64,000 nt of DNA from contig NC_054538.1 of assembly GCF_017654505.1 (NCBI RefSeq), positions 23,477,783-23,541,782 on the forward strand. The letters are read 5' to 3'. This document shows, one piece after another, positions 15,126-28,708 of the stretch. The notes under the pieces were generated by a model that did not search any database, was not told the DNA's origin, and saw only the letters and a program-made list of their open reading frames with translations. A program made the translations under genes and the position numbers. Position 1 is the stretch's first letter, and the number at the start of each line of letters is the position of its first letter. This DNA is from Polyodon spathula. Lineage: Eukaryota; Chordata; Actinopteri; Acipenseriformes; Polyodontidae.

Positions 15126-16385
15126 ATGTCCACCCCCCTTGCAATAGCAATCCTAAATTAGCTTAGGTGTAACCGATCGCCTTCAAAATCACACAACAAG
15201 TTAAGTGACCACCACCTTTGTTAAATTGTAGTGATTCACATAGTAGTGATTCAGATAAATTCAGCAGTTCCTGTAGGTTCCCTCTGCTGGTTTGTACATT
15301 TCAAAGGAAAAGACTGAGCACCAAGGTGCTTTCAAAAGAACTCTGGGACAAAGTTGTTGAAAGGCACAGATCAGGGGATGGGTATAAAAAAAATATCAAA
15401 GGCCTTGAATATCCCTTGGAGCATGATCAAGATGATTGTTAAGAAGTGGAAGGTGTATGGCACCACAAAGACCCTGCCTAGATCAGGCCATCCCTCCAAA
15501 CTGGATGACCGAGCAAGAAAGAGAGGCTACCAAGAGGCCAGTGGCAACTTTGCAAGAGCTACAGGCTTTTATGGCCAAGATTGGTCAAAATGTGCATGTG
15601 ACAACAGTATCTGAAGCACTCCACAAATATGGCTTGTATGGTAGGAGGCAAGAAGGAAGCCATTACTCAAGAAAGACCACCTTGAATCCCATTTGAAGTA
15701 TGCAAAAAACTACACTTTTCTGTAGCCATGTGGTAAAATGTTTTGCGGTCTGACAAAACTAAAATAGAAGGGAAAATGAATGGAGCAAAGTACAAAGAAG
15801 TCCTTGAGGAAAACCTGCTGCCCTCTGCATGACAGCTAAAACTAGGACAGAAGTTCACCTTTCAGCATGACAATGACCCAAAGCACACAGCCAAAACTAC
15901 AATGGAGTGGCTAAGGAACAAAAAGGTAAATGTCCTTGAGTGGCCCAGTCAGAGCCCGAACCTAAATCCAATCGAAAATTTGTGGCATGACTTGAAGATT
16001 GCTGTAAATCAACGTTCCCAAAGGAACTTGACAGACCTTGAACAGTTTTGTAAAGAATTGTCAAATACTGCCAAATCTAGGTGTGTAAAGTTGGTAGAGA
16101 CCTATCCCAACAGACTCACATATGTAATTGCTGCTAAAGGTGCTTCCACCAAGTATTGACTCAGGGGGGTGGAGACTTATCCATTTATGAGCTTTTAGTT
16201 TTGTATTTTTAATATATATTATTTTTTTCTCAATAAAAACTTTTTTCCCCTTAACAGTGTGGAGTATGGTGTGCAGATAAGTGGAGAAAAATCCTCATTT
16301 AAATGCATGAAACTCTGAGGCACTGACCGAACAAAATGTGAAAAAAGTTCAAGGGGGTGTAGACTTTCTATAGGAACAGTATATT
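15126..16385 (+). mobile_element. Tc1/mariner transposon, internally deleted
   Basis: Tc1-family element with recognisable 5' non-coding sequence (15126-15320), broken transposase (15325-16159) and a 3' inverted-repeat region ending near 16385. The outer part of the left terminal repeat is not evident. Confidence 0.8.
15325..16159 (+). pseudogene. Tc1 transposase pseudogene
   Basis: The N-terminal helix-turn-helix part is readable in two frames (VLSKELWDKVVERHRSG, KALNIPWSMIKMIVKKW). A deletion removes the segment from the first catalytic Asp to the GGGSIMLWG block: it jumps from CGLTKLK-like sequence near 15750 to MNGAKYKEVLEENLL. The C-terminus keeps the second Asp (FQHDNDPKH), [11 protein letters not shown] and the end ASTKY. 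It cannot encode an active enzyme. Confidence 0.82.
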
Positions 16386-17488
16386 GCTGTTGCTTTGAGA
16401 CATATTTCAACATTCTTTCCTGCTTTTTTGCATGATTGAGTCCAAAAGTACAATAGAAAATACTGTAATTTTCATGTCTTGCCAACGTGTTTTGTATTTG
16501 ACTTTTGAGGTTGCTCTCTCTGCGACTCCCATTATAACTTGGAAAGATTTGCATAGCAACACCCAATGTGTTTTCTGATAACTTCGAGAAATTGTCAAAA
16601 GAGAATGCTGCAGGCACTTTCTGCTTTGAATCTGGGAAAATAATCTAGATAGACATGGCATATGGCTTGCTGAATCTCAGTTGTTGACCTTCAGACTATA
16701 GGGAACATTTAAATAAATTCCTTTGAGGCTTTGGTACTTACTGCAGATAGAAGATATTGATCACAAATCTTTAAGGAATTTTTTTTGAAGAGTGCGTATA
16801 AACTTCCCCTTTGAAAAATGAGAATAATCTAATAAACCCTGTCTAAATCTACAGACTTTATGTAACCCCTTTGCAGCCTCCATTGGCGATGCTAGATTCC
16901 CCCAGTGTTCTTTGAGTAGCCAACATCAGCTATGTTAAATTCTACGCTATTCCTCCCTTAGTTGTGTTATTATGGCAATCCGTCATCAAACTGCACCAAA
17001 CTTTGCATAGAGAGCCAAGCCCTGAGACAGCTAGACGTCTGTTTACATATTATAGCTTGTTTGACAAGCTGTTCACTTTGAAGATGCCATCTTTGATCTG
17101 TGTGATCTTTATATAGTAGTGTAGGATTGAACCCTACTGTGGGATGCAGCCGTTATAAGAGCTTTTATTGGTCTTTGTTGAGCTTGTTAAATATAATTGT
17201 GCAGAACTTTGGCCCAGGTCTGTCAAACTTATTAAAATAAGTAGGGTGTGTACACTATAACTCTTGTTTTATTGTTTCTTGTTTCAACTTTTTATAACTC
17301 CATACCAAATAAGCAATTCACTATTATCTAATAATAATAAAAAGCTTTAAGTGGCACTCTTTCCCATTAAACTGTGTAATCATTCGTGTTGAATTAAGAA
17401 GACATTTTAAACACAACAATAAATAAAAAGCACAAAAACTGTTCATTTTACTAATAAACATAGTAGTTATATCTACTATGCTTGCTGA

Positions 17489-17616
<128 letters not shown>

Positions 17617-18284
17617 CGGGAAAGAACTGCAGGGATCACTCACTCACCCTTTGTGCCACCTTATGATTCTTAAAAGATCAAACTGAAAAGAAAGGGGTGC
17701 ACCTTATCATTCTGTTACCCCAAGTTATGGGGTTTCATTGTGTACTACCAATATACTTTTCAAGATGCTGAATTTTGTTTACATCAGTCACATTCAATTA
17801 TGTATTCATGCCTCTCTCGTCATCTTTGCTGCTGCTAGTGTCTCTACCTGTACTGCAAATATACTATGAATACAATGTTATATTGTAAGAGGACTCTTTT
17901 TAACCGTGTAACAAAAATCAGTGTTTTGAGTTTCAAATTACAGTAGCAGAATACTAAAATCAATGATTTTTTTTTTTTTTTTTGCTTAAGTAGAGTTCTT
18001 TACCAGTGAGATGCAGATCAGCAATAATGTATCCTGATTGACAGAGCTAGTGTCCAGAATTGCATTAGGTTTATAATTAAGCATTAATGATCGACATGGA
18101 GGGCCATAAGTGGCAGATAATGAACAGTAGAGGTGCTTGATAAAATATTTTAAAGATGTAAATAAATTAATTTTGTTTTTTAAACAAAGTTAAGTGAACA
18201 TTATTTTCTCATTACATGGTTTTTCAAAAACTTGACTAACTTTTAGGACAATCACTGTCTTTTAATGTTCTTGTATCTGTTTAG

Positions 18285-18399
18285 ATGCAGTCGAAAGTTT
18301 ACTGGGAAGAACTGTGAGGATATAATTGATGACTGCAGGCTGCTCAGCATCAACTGTCTAAATGAAGGATTGTGTCTCAACGTAATTGGAGGATATAGT
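18285..18399 (+). CDS. eys: eys exon 3 of window (human exon 8 equivalent)
   Basis: The acceptor is ctgtttag|a and the donor is tatagt|gtaagt, so the exon goes from phase 2 to phase 0. The first base completes an Arg codon split by the previous intron, giving YYC-R-CSRKFTGKNC and closing that EGF. It then opens another with IDDCRLLSINCLNEGLC and stops at GGYS, just before the fourth cysteine. IDDC is a calcium-binding-type start. The C1-C2 spacing (CRLLSINC) is longer than in the neighbouring modules. The length of 115 bp equals that recalled for human exon 8. Confidence 0.9.
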
Positions 18400-19309
18400 G
18401 TAAGTACTTTAGTACATGCTAAACTAATTTCATGCCTCAGAAAATATAGGCTTTTGACAGCTAAAGCACACAGAATGTGTTAGTGTATGTTTTAAATTCT
18501 AAATACATGTGAGAAATGTATTCATTTAAAATAGTATAACAAACATCAACCTTTAGCAATATAGATTTTTGTTCATGCATTTCCACAGCAACTGTATTTA
18601 AGTTCATCATTATTGGGTAAACTGAAGAATTTCATAGTCAAAGTGGCATTTTCAACAATTCCTTCAAATACTCCTTCCCAAAGACACTGCTGTGATAAAT
18701 GAACTAAGAAGTATAAGTGTAACATAGTACTTGAATGTAATTCCTCAAACAGAGAGAATAATTATTTACCCTAAGCAGTGAAAAAATAAATACTTTCAAA
18801 GGTCAAATGGTAGTTTGACCTTTGTGCACAACAGTGAATACATTTAAAATCAATATTTAATTAGCTATTAATACCCTACAAATCATCTAATACACAAAAA
18901 TAAAATGTGCTTTACCATTTGCATTTTTCTTCTAAAGAATAATTCTGAACTTTTTTTTTCTTAAGCTTCCTCTTGAGAGTTTGTATCTGATAGCTAAAAC
19001 TGGATCATTTTGAATTGTCAAGGTTCTCAGTTCAAGAGCAGAAAATAGAATTTCAATAAAAAGTTATGTTAACAGTATAAACTTAATTTTAATGTTACTT
19101 AAAAGCAATATTATATTAGTTTACATCTTTTCAATAATAATTTTATATTAATATTTTAGTTTGAAGCAATTCCAACCAAGCGTGAAGGTTGTAGAGTCAT
19201 TGCTATTGATGCTAATGAAAATCACTTCAAGAAGTCATTGAAAGTGCCATTTGTAAATCCTTAAAAATGCATAATAAAAGGCATGGGTCATTTTATAGGG
19301 TCATTCAAT

Positions 19310-20905
19310 AAAGAGAATGTTACAGACATTTAATGAATTCTGATAAATACAAAGTACATTAAAGAGTAACTGTTTAAATGGCGTACATGTAATTGTTCTT
19401 TTCATTGTTAACATCCTGACAACTTTTTATACTACTTTAAAGTCTGTTTCAAAACTTTCCAAAATGTCCGCTCTAGTGCCCTTAACGTGCAAGGATTATT
19501 GTCCACATTGGCAAATGGGTAACACAGAAGAAACTATGTGATACGAAACAGAAAATACAGAGAACTTATGTTTTTTTAACCACTCTTCCTGCAGTGATTT
19601 AGAGAACAGATCTCAAACCCCAATGCACTAGAGCAGACATTTTGACAACAGCTTTGAACAGATTTTAAAGTTTCAGCATACTCCGTTTATAAGATTCACC
19701 GATATAAGAATCAACCACATATAGTGATTAAAACCACTGGGACAACATAATTTTATATCGATCAATGTAAAATATTTTGCTGGTAAGAATAAAGCAGTTT
19801 GCTTATAAGAATAATTTCAGGAAAAACGGACTACATGTAATATGTTACTTGATCAAGTGCAATGATGATTGTTTGTAATCAGACGGTGACTGCACCACTG
19901 CATTGTTTTTTTTGTTCCCACTGTTAGTGAAAATTAGTTTCAATAAAGTTCACTGAATACATAACACGTTCATTGAATAGATACTTTGTACAGCAGTGTT
20001 ATTGTGTGAGATGCATGTAGAGGGAGTGGGATTGCAGTGTAGCGCGGTGAGGAGGAGGAGCAGGAGGGGAATTGCGTAGTTTTGCATCTCCGCTTAATGC
20101 ACTGTACTGTACTGTAATGTCATTTTAATTCAAAGGCCATTACACGTAACACTGCAGGGCAGTTAAATTAGGCACCCTCACAAGACGCTTGATTGTCAAG
20201 GTAAACTAGGATTCTGCAGCCTTGAGTAAACGTAATCGTGATCATATAACAAGTTCTTTACACAGAAGGACTTATTTTGATGTATTGTCCTCTGTGAATG
20301 AGTACCATTGACATTTGTTTACTGTATTTAAACCGCTGACACATGGAGGCAATTCTGCTAATTGTAATGTGACATGGCCGAGGGCAGTGTAGAAAGGCTG
20401 GAGTCTTGATTTAAGGTTTAAAACCGGTGTTGGTTTTATTTTTGTGACAGTGTGGAGGGGTAAACAACTGTTATTAAAACAAACAAACCAAATAAACCTA
20501 GTTTTCAGTTGGAGCACAAACTAAACAATACGTTGTGTGGTCCCTGTGCATATATGCAGGAACTCATGACATCTAGTGGTCAATCCATTACACTTCAGGG
20601 AACAAAGCTTTAATTCTCAAACTAACATATTGATTCTGCAGCACTTCACCCTAGTAATCATATCGGTCCGCTTTTAAGAATCAGCTGCTTATAAGAATCA
20701 AATCATCTACGGCGGATGTGATTCTTATAAACAGAGTGTATAAGTGTGAAAAAGTTGTCAGGATGTTAACAATGAAAAGAAACATTACAGGTAGGTTTTA
20801 AACAGTTGTAGCAACATGTGGGACGTATAACACTATACTTTTCGCAACCCCGCTACTTACTCTTTAAGTTCATAACAGTGTCAATAAAGAATGCAACATT
20901 AGTTA
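19310..20905. mobile_element. Nested inverted-repeat element, non-autonomous
   Basis: Outer arms match in inverted orientation: 19390-19430 with 20757-20795 (shared ttcattgttaacatcctgac), with weaker matches further out (ttaaagagtaa near 19363 and 20857). Inside lies a second pair, 19678-19715 and 20700-20743, built of tttataagaatca-like units resembling the ends of pogo/Tigger-type elements. I see no transposase. The interpretation is one MITE-like element between inverted copies of another repeat. Confidence 0.5.
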
Positions 20906-21502
20906 GTAGTATTCACCCCAGCCATCAAATGTATGATTGCTAATTCACACATTTTTTTGTCTTTTGTTAATGTTTTCAGAAAACTTTTTGAGCCTAATAG
21001 TTGTGTGGCTTTACATATGCCACTACATTGCTTCACTCCAGAAACAGTCAAAAAATATTAACGTAAGCTCAATATTTGAAGAATTGTATACTATAAAAGT
21101 GAATAGTAGATTTCATGTGATTTGGATTAAACAGACATATAATCCTTTTTACATCCAAGAAGAACCTAATCAGGACTTAATCCTTTTACAAATCAGTTCC
21201 TTTGATCCTGTCAGTAGTACAGCTGATAGTTCTGGTTATAATTTTGATGGAATGTTACCGGTTTTATGATAATAATTACAGAAACCGCAAGCTATACATC
21301 TACTATTCTTTACTCAAGAATCATTTTAAATCACTTTTTCAGAAAGTAAAACTATTTCTCTCAATAGCTCATGGCAGACTGGTGTGCCTCAGAGAATCTG
21401 GGTTTTATTGACAACTGCGATAGTTTTGTGAAAAGACCTGGGTTCTTTAGGAAAGGGTCTGCATCCAAATAAGGAGGGGGGTTCGAGCGGATTGGAAGAA
21501 AG

Positions 21503-23161
21503 TACAGTGGCTTGCGAAAGTATTGACCCCCCCTTGGCATTTTTCCTATTTTGTTGCCTTACAACCTGGAATTAAAATGGATTTTTTGTGGGTTTGTATC
21601 ATTTGATTTACACAACATGCCTACCACTTTGAAGATGCAATATATTTTTTATTGTGAAACAAACAAGAAATAAGACAAAAAAGCAGAAAACTTGAGCGTG
21701 CATAAGTATTCACCCTCCCCCAAAGTCAATACTTTGTAGAGCCACCTTTTGCAGCAATTACAGCTGCAAGTCTCTTGGGGTATGTATCTATAAGCTTGGC
21801 ACATCTAGCCACTGGGATTTTTGCCCATTCTTCAAGTCAAAACTGCTCCAGCTCCTTCAAGTTGGATGGGTTCTGCTGGTGTACAGCAATCTTTAAGTCA
21901 TACCACAGATTCTCAATTGGATTGAGGTCTGGGCTTTGACTAGGCCATTCCAAGACATTTAAATGTTTCCCCTTAAACCACTCGAGTGTTGCTTTAGCAG
22001 TATGCTTAGGGTCATTGTCCTGCTGGAAGGTGAACCTCCGTCCCAGTCTCAAATCTCTGGAAGGCTGAAAGAGGTTTCCCTCAAGAATTTCCCTGTATTT
22101 AGCGCCATCCATCATTCCTTCAATTCTGATCAGTTTCCCAGTCCCTGCCGATGAAAAACATCCCCACAGCATGATGCTGCCACCACCATGCTTCACTGTG
22201 GGGATGGTGTTCTCGGGGTGATGAGAGGTGTTGGGTTTGCACCAGACATAGCGTTTTCCTTGATGGCCAAAAAGCTCAATTTTAGTCTCATCTGACCAGA
22301 GTACCTTCTTCCATATGTTTGGGGAGTCTCCCACATGCCTTTTGGCGAACACCAAATGTGTGTGCTTATTTTTTTCTTTAAGCAATGGCTTTTTTCTGGC
22401 CACTCTTCCGTAAAGCCCAGCTCTGTGGAGTGTACGGCTTAAAGTGGTCCTATGGACAGATGCTCCAATCTCCACTGTGGAGCTTTGCAGCTCCTTCAGG
22501 GTTATCTTTGGTCTCTTTGTTGCCTCTCTGATTAATGCCCTCCTTGTCTGGTCTGTGAGTTTTGGTGGGCGGCCCTCTATTGCCAGGTTTGTTGTGGTGC
22601 CATATTCTTTCCATTTTGTAATAATGGCTTTAATGGTGCTCCGTGGGATGTTCAAAGTTTCTGATATTTTTTTATAACCCAACCCTGATCTGTACTTCTC
22701 CACAACTTTGTCCCTGACCTGTTTGGAGAGCTCCTTGGTCTTCATGGTGCCGCTTGCTTGGTGGTGCCCCTTGCTTAGTGGTGTTGGAGAGTCTGGGGCC
22801 TTTCAGAACAGGTGTATATATACTGAGATCATGTGACAGATCATGTGACACTTAGATTGCACACAGGTGGACTTTATTTAACTAATTATGTGACTTCTGA
22901 AGATAATTGGTTGCATCAGATCTTATTTAGAGGCTTTTATAGCAAAGGGGGTGAATACACATGCGTGCACCACTTTTCCGTTATTTATTTTTTAGAATTT
23001 TTTGAAACAAGTTATTTTTTTCATTTCACTTCACCAATTAGGACTATTTTGTGTATGTCCATTACATGAAATCCAAATAAAAATCCATTTTAATTCCAGG
23101 TTGTAAGGCAACAAAATAGGAAAAATGCCAGGGGGGGTCAATACTTTCGCAAGCCACTGTA
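21503..23161 (-). mobile_element. Tc1/mariner transposon, nearly intact
   Basis: A 1.66-kb element bounded by TA on both sides. Its terminal inverted repeats of about 84 bp agree almost base for base (21503-21586 and 23078-23161), differing mainly by one T in a C-run. The single gene inside is a full-length transposase with one premature stop. The near-identity of the ends marks this as the youngest insertion in the window. Confidence 0.95.
21726..22745 (-). pseudogene. Tc1 transposase with a single premature stop
   Basis: Starts MKTKELSKQVRDKVVEKYRS. The frame runs 302 codons to a TGA at 21837-21839, then continues in the same frame for 36 more codons to KGGSTKY and a natural stop at 21726. 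The total of 340 codons is the standard Tc1 length. Domains in order: paired-like helix-turn-helix at about residues 1-110 and the DDE catalytic domain at about 145-300. The catalytic Asp is in LWSDETKIELFG, the second Asp in [12 protein letters not shown] and the Glu in [11 protein letters not shown]. All catalytic residues are present. The stop removes only the C-terminal tail, so residual activity cannot be excluded, but the tail is conserved in the family. Confidence 0.92.
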
Positions 23162-23829
23162 TAGAGAATTATCATATTTGATGGCTCATGATCAAAGCAG
23201 TGATGCCTTTGGTACCTGCACGATATGTTTCACTATAGTTTCTGAATATCACAGTAGACTAATGAAAAGATTGCAACACGTACAGATATAATTTATCCAT
23301 CACTTGCTTTTTATTACGCAGAACACTGCATGTTATTAACTTTTCTACTATTGTGGAATACACATTAGCATCTCATTGTGCATTTATCTCTTCTTTTGAT
23401 AACCAGCACACATTTTAAATGTTTGTAGTCAAATCTCCTACACAATCATATGTGATTCTACATGTGATCTACAGAACTACTTTAAGAAGGATAACACTTT
23501 TTTCTGTAAAAATGCTGACGACGACAGCTGACAGCAAAAGTGCATCCTATGATTTGTGGCCATAAATACAGGTTTTAAATTTGTTTTGTGCATCTGGTAC
23601 CAAGACCCGTGGATTAGAGTGAAAGACTGCCCTTGTATTTAAGATTTAACATATATTACAAATCCATAAATAAGAACTACACATTCTTTTAAAAGAAAAA
23701 AGAAAAATACACTGATAGTAATGTTACTCACAACTTTCAATACCAGAACCACTGTTTTTTTAGTTAGTGATTCGTAATTTTATTGGATAAAGAGCTCCAG
23801 AAAAAAGACGGGGAGAACATGGTATACTA

Positions 23830-23990
23830 TACAAGGAATCATATGCAGGTATCTCATATTCATTTAAACTTATCTGAAAATGCATTTTACATACATTTAA
23901 AGCTCAATTTAAAGCTATCTGTAAATGTTTTTGAGATATCTTAATTATTTATAGCTATCTTTACATATTTAGATCTCAGTTAACACAGGC
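23830..23990. repeat. AT-rich repeat with tatct/agatatc sub-units, copy 1
   Basis: Recurring taaagctatctgtaaat-like and gagatatctt words. It resembles 31370-31530 in inverted orientation. Confidence 0.4.
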
Positions 23991-23994
23991 AGGC

Positions 23995-24110
23995 GCATCA
24001 CACAGGGTGAGGCAATCCACACACAGGCGGAGGGCGGGTGCAAACCCGGGAACTCTCGCACTAAAGCATAGCGCTGATACCACTGTACAAAAGTGCCTGC
24101 AAGGAGCTTA
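23995..24110 (-). mobile_element. tRNA-derived SINE-like head
   Basis: On the minus strand the sequence has a box-A-like acagtggtatcagcgc and, about 35 bases on, a box-B-like ccgggtttgcaccc. These are the spacing and order of an internal polymerase III promoter. The downstream SINE body is not clear, so this may be a truncated copy or a tRNA pseudogene. Confidence 0.4.
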
Positions 24111-24119
24111 TATGGGGCT

Positions 24120-26819
24120 CATGTCTTCGTGTGTGATTGTCACCTACCAGCCCTGCTGATGCCTTCCTCTTTGCACGCTACAGTATATATAAATTAATTT
24201 GAGATATTTCTGAATGATCATTTGGCTTTCCATACATGTAGCAATAGTACTTAATGGAGCATGCAAAGTGTTTGGTACCTAATTCCAATCAATGAGATAA
24301 AATGTTTAAGTAATACTTTAGTCAGTGGTGTTTGCCTACAAGGCTGACAATGATTGGTATGTATAGAGTTTCTTGTATCTTAATATAAAATAAACTTGAT
24401 TATGCTGCGTTCACATTTTTAGCAGTATTAGAAATATAACAAGCGTACATGATAAGTTTTTTTTTTTTTTTTATCCCACGATATATCACAATATGTAAAT
24501 TATCAATATCACGTCAATATTGATATTGGTGCCCACCCGTACTAATAAACCTAAATTACAAAGCTGAATTTGGGGAATATATATCAAGCTCTGCTTCGAT
24601 TTAGCAACCCAGTACAATTTAGAACAGTGCAATTCATTATATTATTGGATTTGAATGAATGTTTGGTTAGAAAGGCGTTTTAATGCAGTGTTCCAGAACC
24701 ATGTAACATTTTACACTGATTTTTTAGTTTATTATTTTCTTATGTTTTTTTCTTTCTGTGTCCTCTACTACTGTATATTACAACCAGACCTTGCTGATAG
24801 CCCCCTATGAAACCTCACTGCCAATACATCACTCATTCAGAAACATATTGGGTATTAGGCAGCCCAATAATTAGAGTGAAAATTATTAGACAAGCTCAAC
24901 AATAGTAAATCATGTTTTTACCATAAAAACATGTTAGGTATAAATCAAAATACACATAAACAATTATTTAAAAGAATAATTGGAATTGTGCTAGGTTTAG
25001 CTGGGTAATACTTTATTTAACACTGGCCTAATAAATGTCATGCCATCAAAATGCATCCTAATTGGCTTTGTCCAGGAAATAATGTGTTTTGGGTATAAAC
25101 GACATACATAAACACCATTGCTGTCATGAAGATGTACTCTAAGACAAAGCTTGGAAAGCTGGCCAGTTCACTGCATTTTCTAAAGACCAAGAATATCAAA
25201 TAAGTCAAATAAAATCGAATAACTTCTGAAAACTTCTGTTTTTTCTAAGGGCTATATTTTCAAAGTGTTTCCTCTATTATTTAATGAACTCCTATTTTTT
25301 GAAAGGAGAAAAAATCACGTTAATTTTAGAAAAGAAAAAAAAAACAAATACATGAGAGTGCTTAAGAGGACTTGAAATATATAACTTAGATGTTTGCTTC
25401 TAGTTTTGTAAAGTTAACAGGAGATTTACCTCTTAAAAAATAGGCAGTAATAAATTGACAGTTTTAAAATATGACACACAAATCCACACTGTAACCAATT
25501 TCTACAACACGTTTTTTCAGTGTTACTCTGTATTGTTCAGCAGGAAAAAAAAATCTAAGATAACCAGACTACAGGCAAAGTCACAGTGACATTAGTAGAC
25601 GTGTTTTAATAGTTACTTGTAAGCTAGGACCACAGATCCAGCCATTTGGTTTGATTGTTGTGGACATACCATTGCAAAGAAAAGTAGTATAAAATGTTTT
25701 TAATTAACATCTGGTGTGATATAAAATTATTTAAAAGTTGAATACATGTGCTTTGTTACTGCATAACGTAAGGCTGTGATTCAGTTTCCGTGATGCTAAC
25801 ACTAGTGATGAAGTAAACACTAAAACGATGCTAAAGATAAACAGTGTTTTTGGGGGATTTTAGCAGTTCTCAGAAAACAAGCTTGCAATAATTGTTTCAA
25901 TGCTTTGTTTTTTTTTTGTTTTTTTGTATTATTTTAAATCCACTATTAGTATAGCAGCAGCATGTAAACATATTCCTGGTGTTAGGACCCATTACTTTAA
26001 CTATAATAATGAACAAATATGCCACAGGTATCACACGATTTAAATATTCATGTCTAAAGTCTTTTTGAGAAATACAAGAGACATTAGCTTTTCATGTTAT
26101 ACCATTTCACATTTCAAGGACTAAATTAATTGCTCACAAATAGAACAAACACGAGAAAATCAAGCATTTTAATGAAAGCAGCCTAGATGATTATTACAAT
26201 TAAAGCACAAGTCCAAGATTAAGAATGCTCTCTAGAGTGTGCTATTTGTGTTTTTTTTTTTCTCAGAGGAAAGTTTTTATTACCCCAGTAGGTCACATAT
26301 TAATAATGTCTTTTTAAAGTTTAATAAATCATATATAGACTGGATGTATAATGTTGTGTGTAAAACCATTGTCTCTTCATGCTAATATAGTGTCCGCCCC
26401 TGTCAGACACCATATCCCCCCGGGGACTGTAGGTTTCCATTATATACCTCAACTCCAGTCAAAATGAGTATTTTGTATCGGTAGAAGGGTATTTGAAATG
26501 ACAGTGGGAGTGCCATACCTGAATTCACTCTTCTGTTATTTAATTTAAATATTATACTAGTATAAGCTCTGAATGGCTTACCCTTTTCTTGCAATGCCTT
26601 ATTGTCAATGATCATCATCTAATTTGTACAGCCAGTAGATCCATACAGTATTCCAGTATGTACACTAGGCAATCAGCTATTTGTATTGATGATTAATGCT
26701 ATAGGTAATTCAATGTGCATGCTTTCACTAACTAAGTTTTAAAATCCCAAAACTGTAACTGACCTCTATTTTTACTTTACATGATGCCTTTCTTATAAAC
26801 CTTTTAATATTTTATACAG
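24120..26819. other. Intron, nothing recognised
   Basis: AT-rich intronic sequence without repeats or exons I can name. Confidence 0.55.
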
Positions 26820-26979
26820 TGCCTTTGTGCTCCAGGATGGACAGGGGAATTCTGCCAGTATGTGGAGAATGCGTGTCTCATTTATCCGGACAGGTGCAGA
26901 AATGGAGCACCATGTATTGACACTAGCCAGCCAAAGGGACATCCACAGTATGAGTGCAACTGCCTCCCTGGTTTTACGG
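26820..26979 (+). CDS. eys: eys exon 4 of window (human exon 9 equivalent)
   Basis: The acceptor is ttttatacag|tgc and the donor is acgg|gtaaag, so the exon goes from phase 0 to phase 1. It finishes an EGF with [12 protein letters not shown]. It then encodes a second module from [17 protein letters not shown] to CNCLPGFTG, closing in the next exon. This second module has a long C3-C4 loop ([13 protein letters not shown]). The intron before it is 8.4 kb and holds most of the young transposon insertions. The length of 160 bp equals that recalled for human exon 9. Confidence 0.92.
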
Positions 26980-27052
26980 GTAAAGCTCATTATTTTAAAA
27001 TTGTCAAAGGTTTTCTGAGATTTAAATTGGGGAGATGTGTGATTCTTAGTCT

Positions 27053-27083
<31 letters not shown>

Positions 27084-27774
27084 AAACACAGTAAAATGAA
27101 ACAGTTTGCAACACGCATGTCTAATTAATGGGGATAGTTCTAATAGTTTAACAAAGTTTATAGCTTTCAGCTTGTTTGTATGTTGTACTTATAATAATCA
27201 AGCGCATGCATAAGAAAAGAAAAAAACTCACTCCCATAGGACTGGCAGTGCATTTTAGAACTCGGTACTCAAAGGGTTAATATGTGTGTCGGTGGGGGAG
27301 GAGGGGGACAGCGCAACAAAATGTATGCTAAAAAAGGGATGGCATTTAAAGTTTGCACACCACTACGAGTTAATTTCTTTGGCAATTGATTTTTTTTTTT
27401 TTTTTTTTTTTAACGCTTGTTTGTCTATTTCTTGACGTTTTTTAAACTTAATTTTGTATTGATACACCAAACTTTTATTAGCATCTGCTTTGTTTCTGCG
27501 CTGTGCCGATTGCTTCCCAATTCCCCTGGTAACAGAAGAGCGGGGAAGTGTGTGCAGAGAAAAAAAAAAAAAAAATCTCCCTCTTTGCAATAAGTGTCTC
27601 TTTTGGTCACAGCTAATGTGAGCCATATATGAAAAGTAATGTATCACTTATATTTGAGCATCAAAAGAAATTGGATAAAATTCACTAGATGTGATTGAAA
27701 AATGACAAACTCTATAGAGCAGGTGCAGTGACTTTTTATTGTGCTGATTAACAGTTGACGTCACGAAGGTGCTG

Positions 27775-28421
27775 CAAAATGATCAAGTGGCAAGAAAGAA
27801 GCTATTACTCAAAAAGCCTCACCTTAAAGCATATATGGAGTTTGCAATAAAAGCATGTAGATGATACTGCAGACAGAGGAGACAAAATTTGAACTTTTTG
27901 TTCTAAATTCTACGCGTTACGTCTGGTGCAGTGTTGGGCTTGCGCATCACCCAGTCAATGCCATCCCAACTATCAAGCATGGTGGTGGCAGCATTATGAC
28001 AGCATGGACTGGGAAGCTTGTCAGGATAGAGGGGATAATGGATGGTGGAAAGTACAGGCGAATCCTTGAGGAAAACCTGTTTGAATCAGCCAAGACTCTA
28101 AAATTGGGAAGGAAATTCACATTTCAGCAGGACAGTGACCATTCTACAGTGCAAAGTTAGTAAAGACCTATCCAAAACAACTCTTAGCAGTAATTGCTGA
28201 AAAAGGTGCTTCTACCAAGTACTGACTTAAGGGGCTGAATACTTATGCAACCAGTAAATGTCATTTTGTACATTTTCTTTGCAAGTTTTGCTGACATTTA
28301 ACCTCCTGATAACAGTGTTCAATTGAATCACTACAGCTTTGAGTTGAAGTGTGTTTGAAAAACTGTGCATAAATTATGTGACATTATTAGTTGTGGGTGA
28401 AGGCTTCTGCAAACCACTGTA
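27775..28421 (+). mobile_element. Tc1/mariner transposon remnant
   Basis: Right end has the Tc1-type terminus gcaaaccactgta at 28409-28421. No left inverted repeat is evident. It contains a short broken transposase. The element is about 650 bp, well under the 1.6 kb of a complete copy. Confidence 0.75.
27785..28224 (+). pseudogene. Tc1 transposase fragment
   Basis: The central part is readable at 27861-28160: QTEETKFELFVLNSTRYVW, where the catalytic Asp of the usual SDETK motif is changed, then GGGSIMTAWTGKL with a deletion. FTFQQDSDHS marks the second Asp region. The DLNPIENLW block is deleted, and the family end KGASTKY survives near 28205. It is inactive. Confidence 0.78.
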
Positions 28422-28537
28422 TATATCAGTTCTAATGTGACAAGCTATTCAACAGCAATCTTAAGGTTTGTAACAAGATGTTGCCTGTTTTTATGTTCCA
28501 CTTACATAAGCTGTGTATTCTACTGAAGGACATTTAA

Positions 28538-28708
<171 letters not shown>

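Noticed and set aside
18400..18483. Possible extension of the third eys exon past its donor
   Set aside because: The added residues break the EGF pattern, whereas splicing at 18399 to 26820 restores CxC at once.
20937..21411. Open frames of 110 and 69 codons with hydrophobic stretches
   Set aside because: AT-rich chance frames within an eys intron, with no homology that I recognise.
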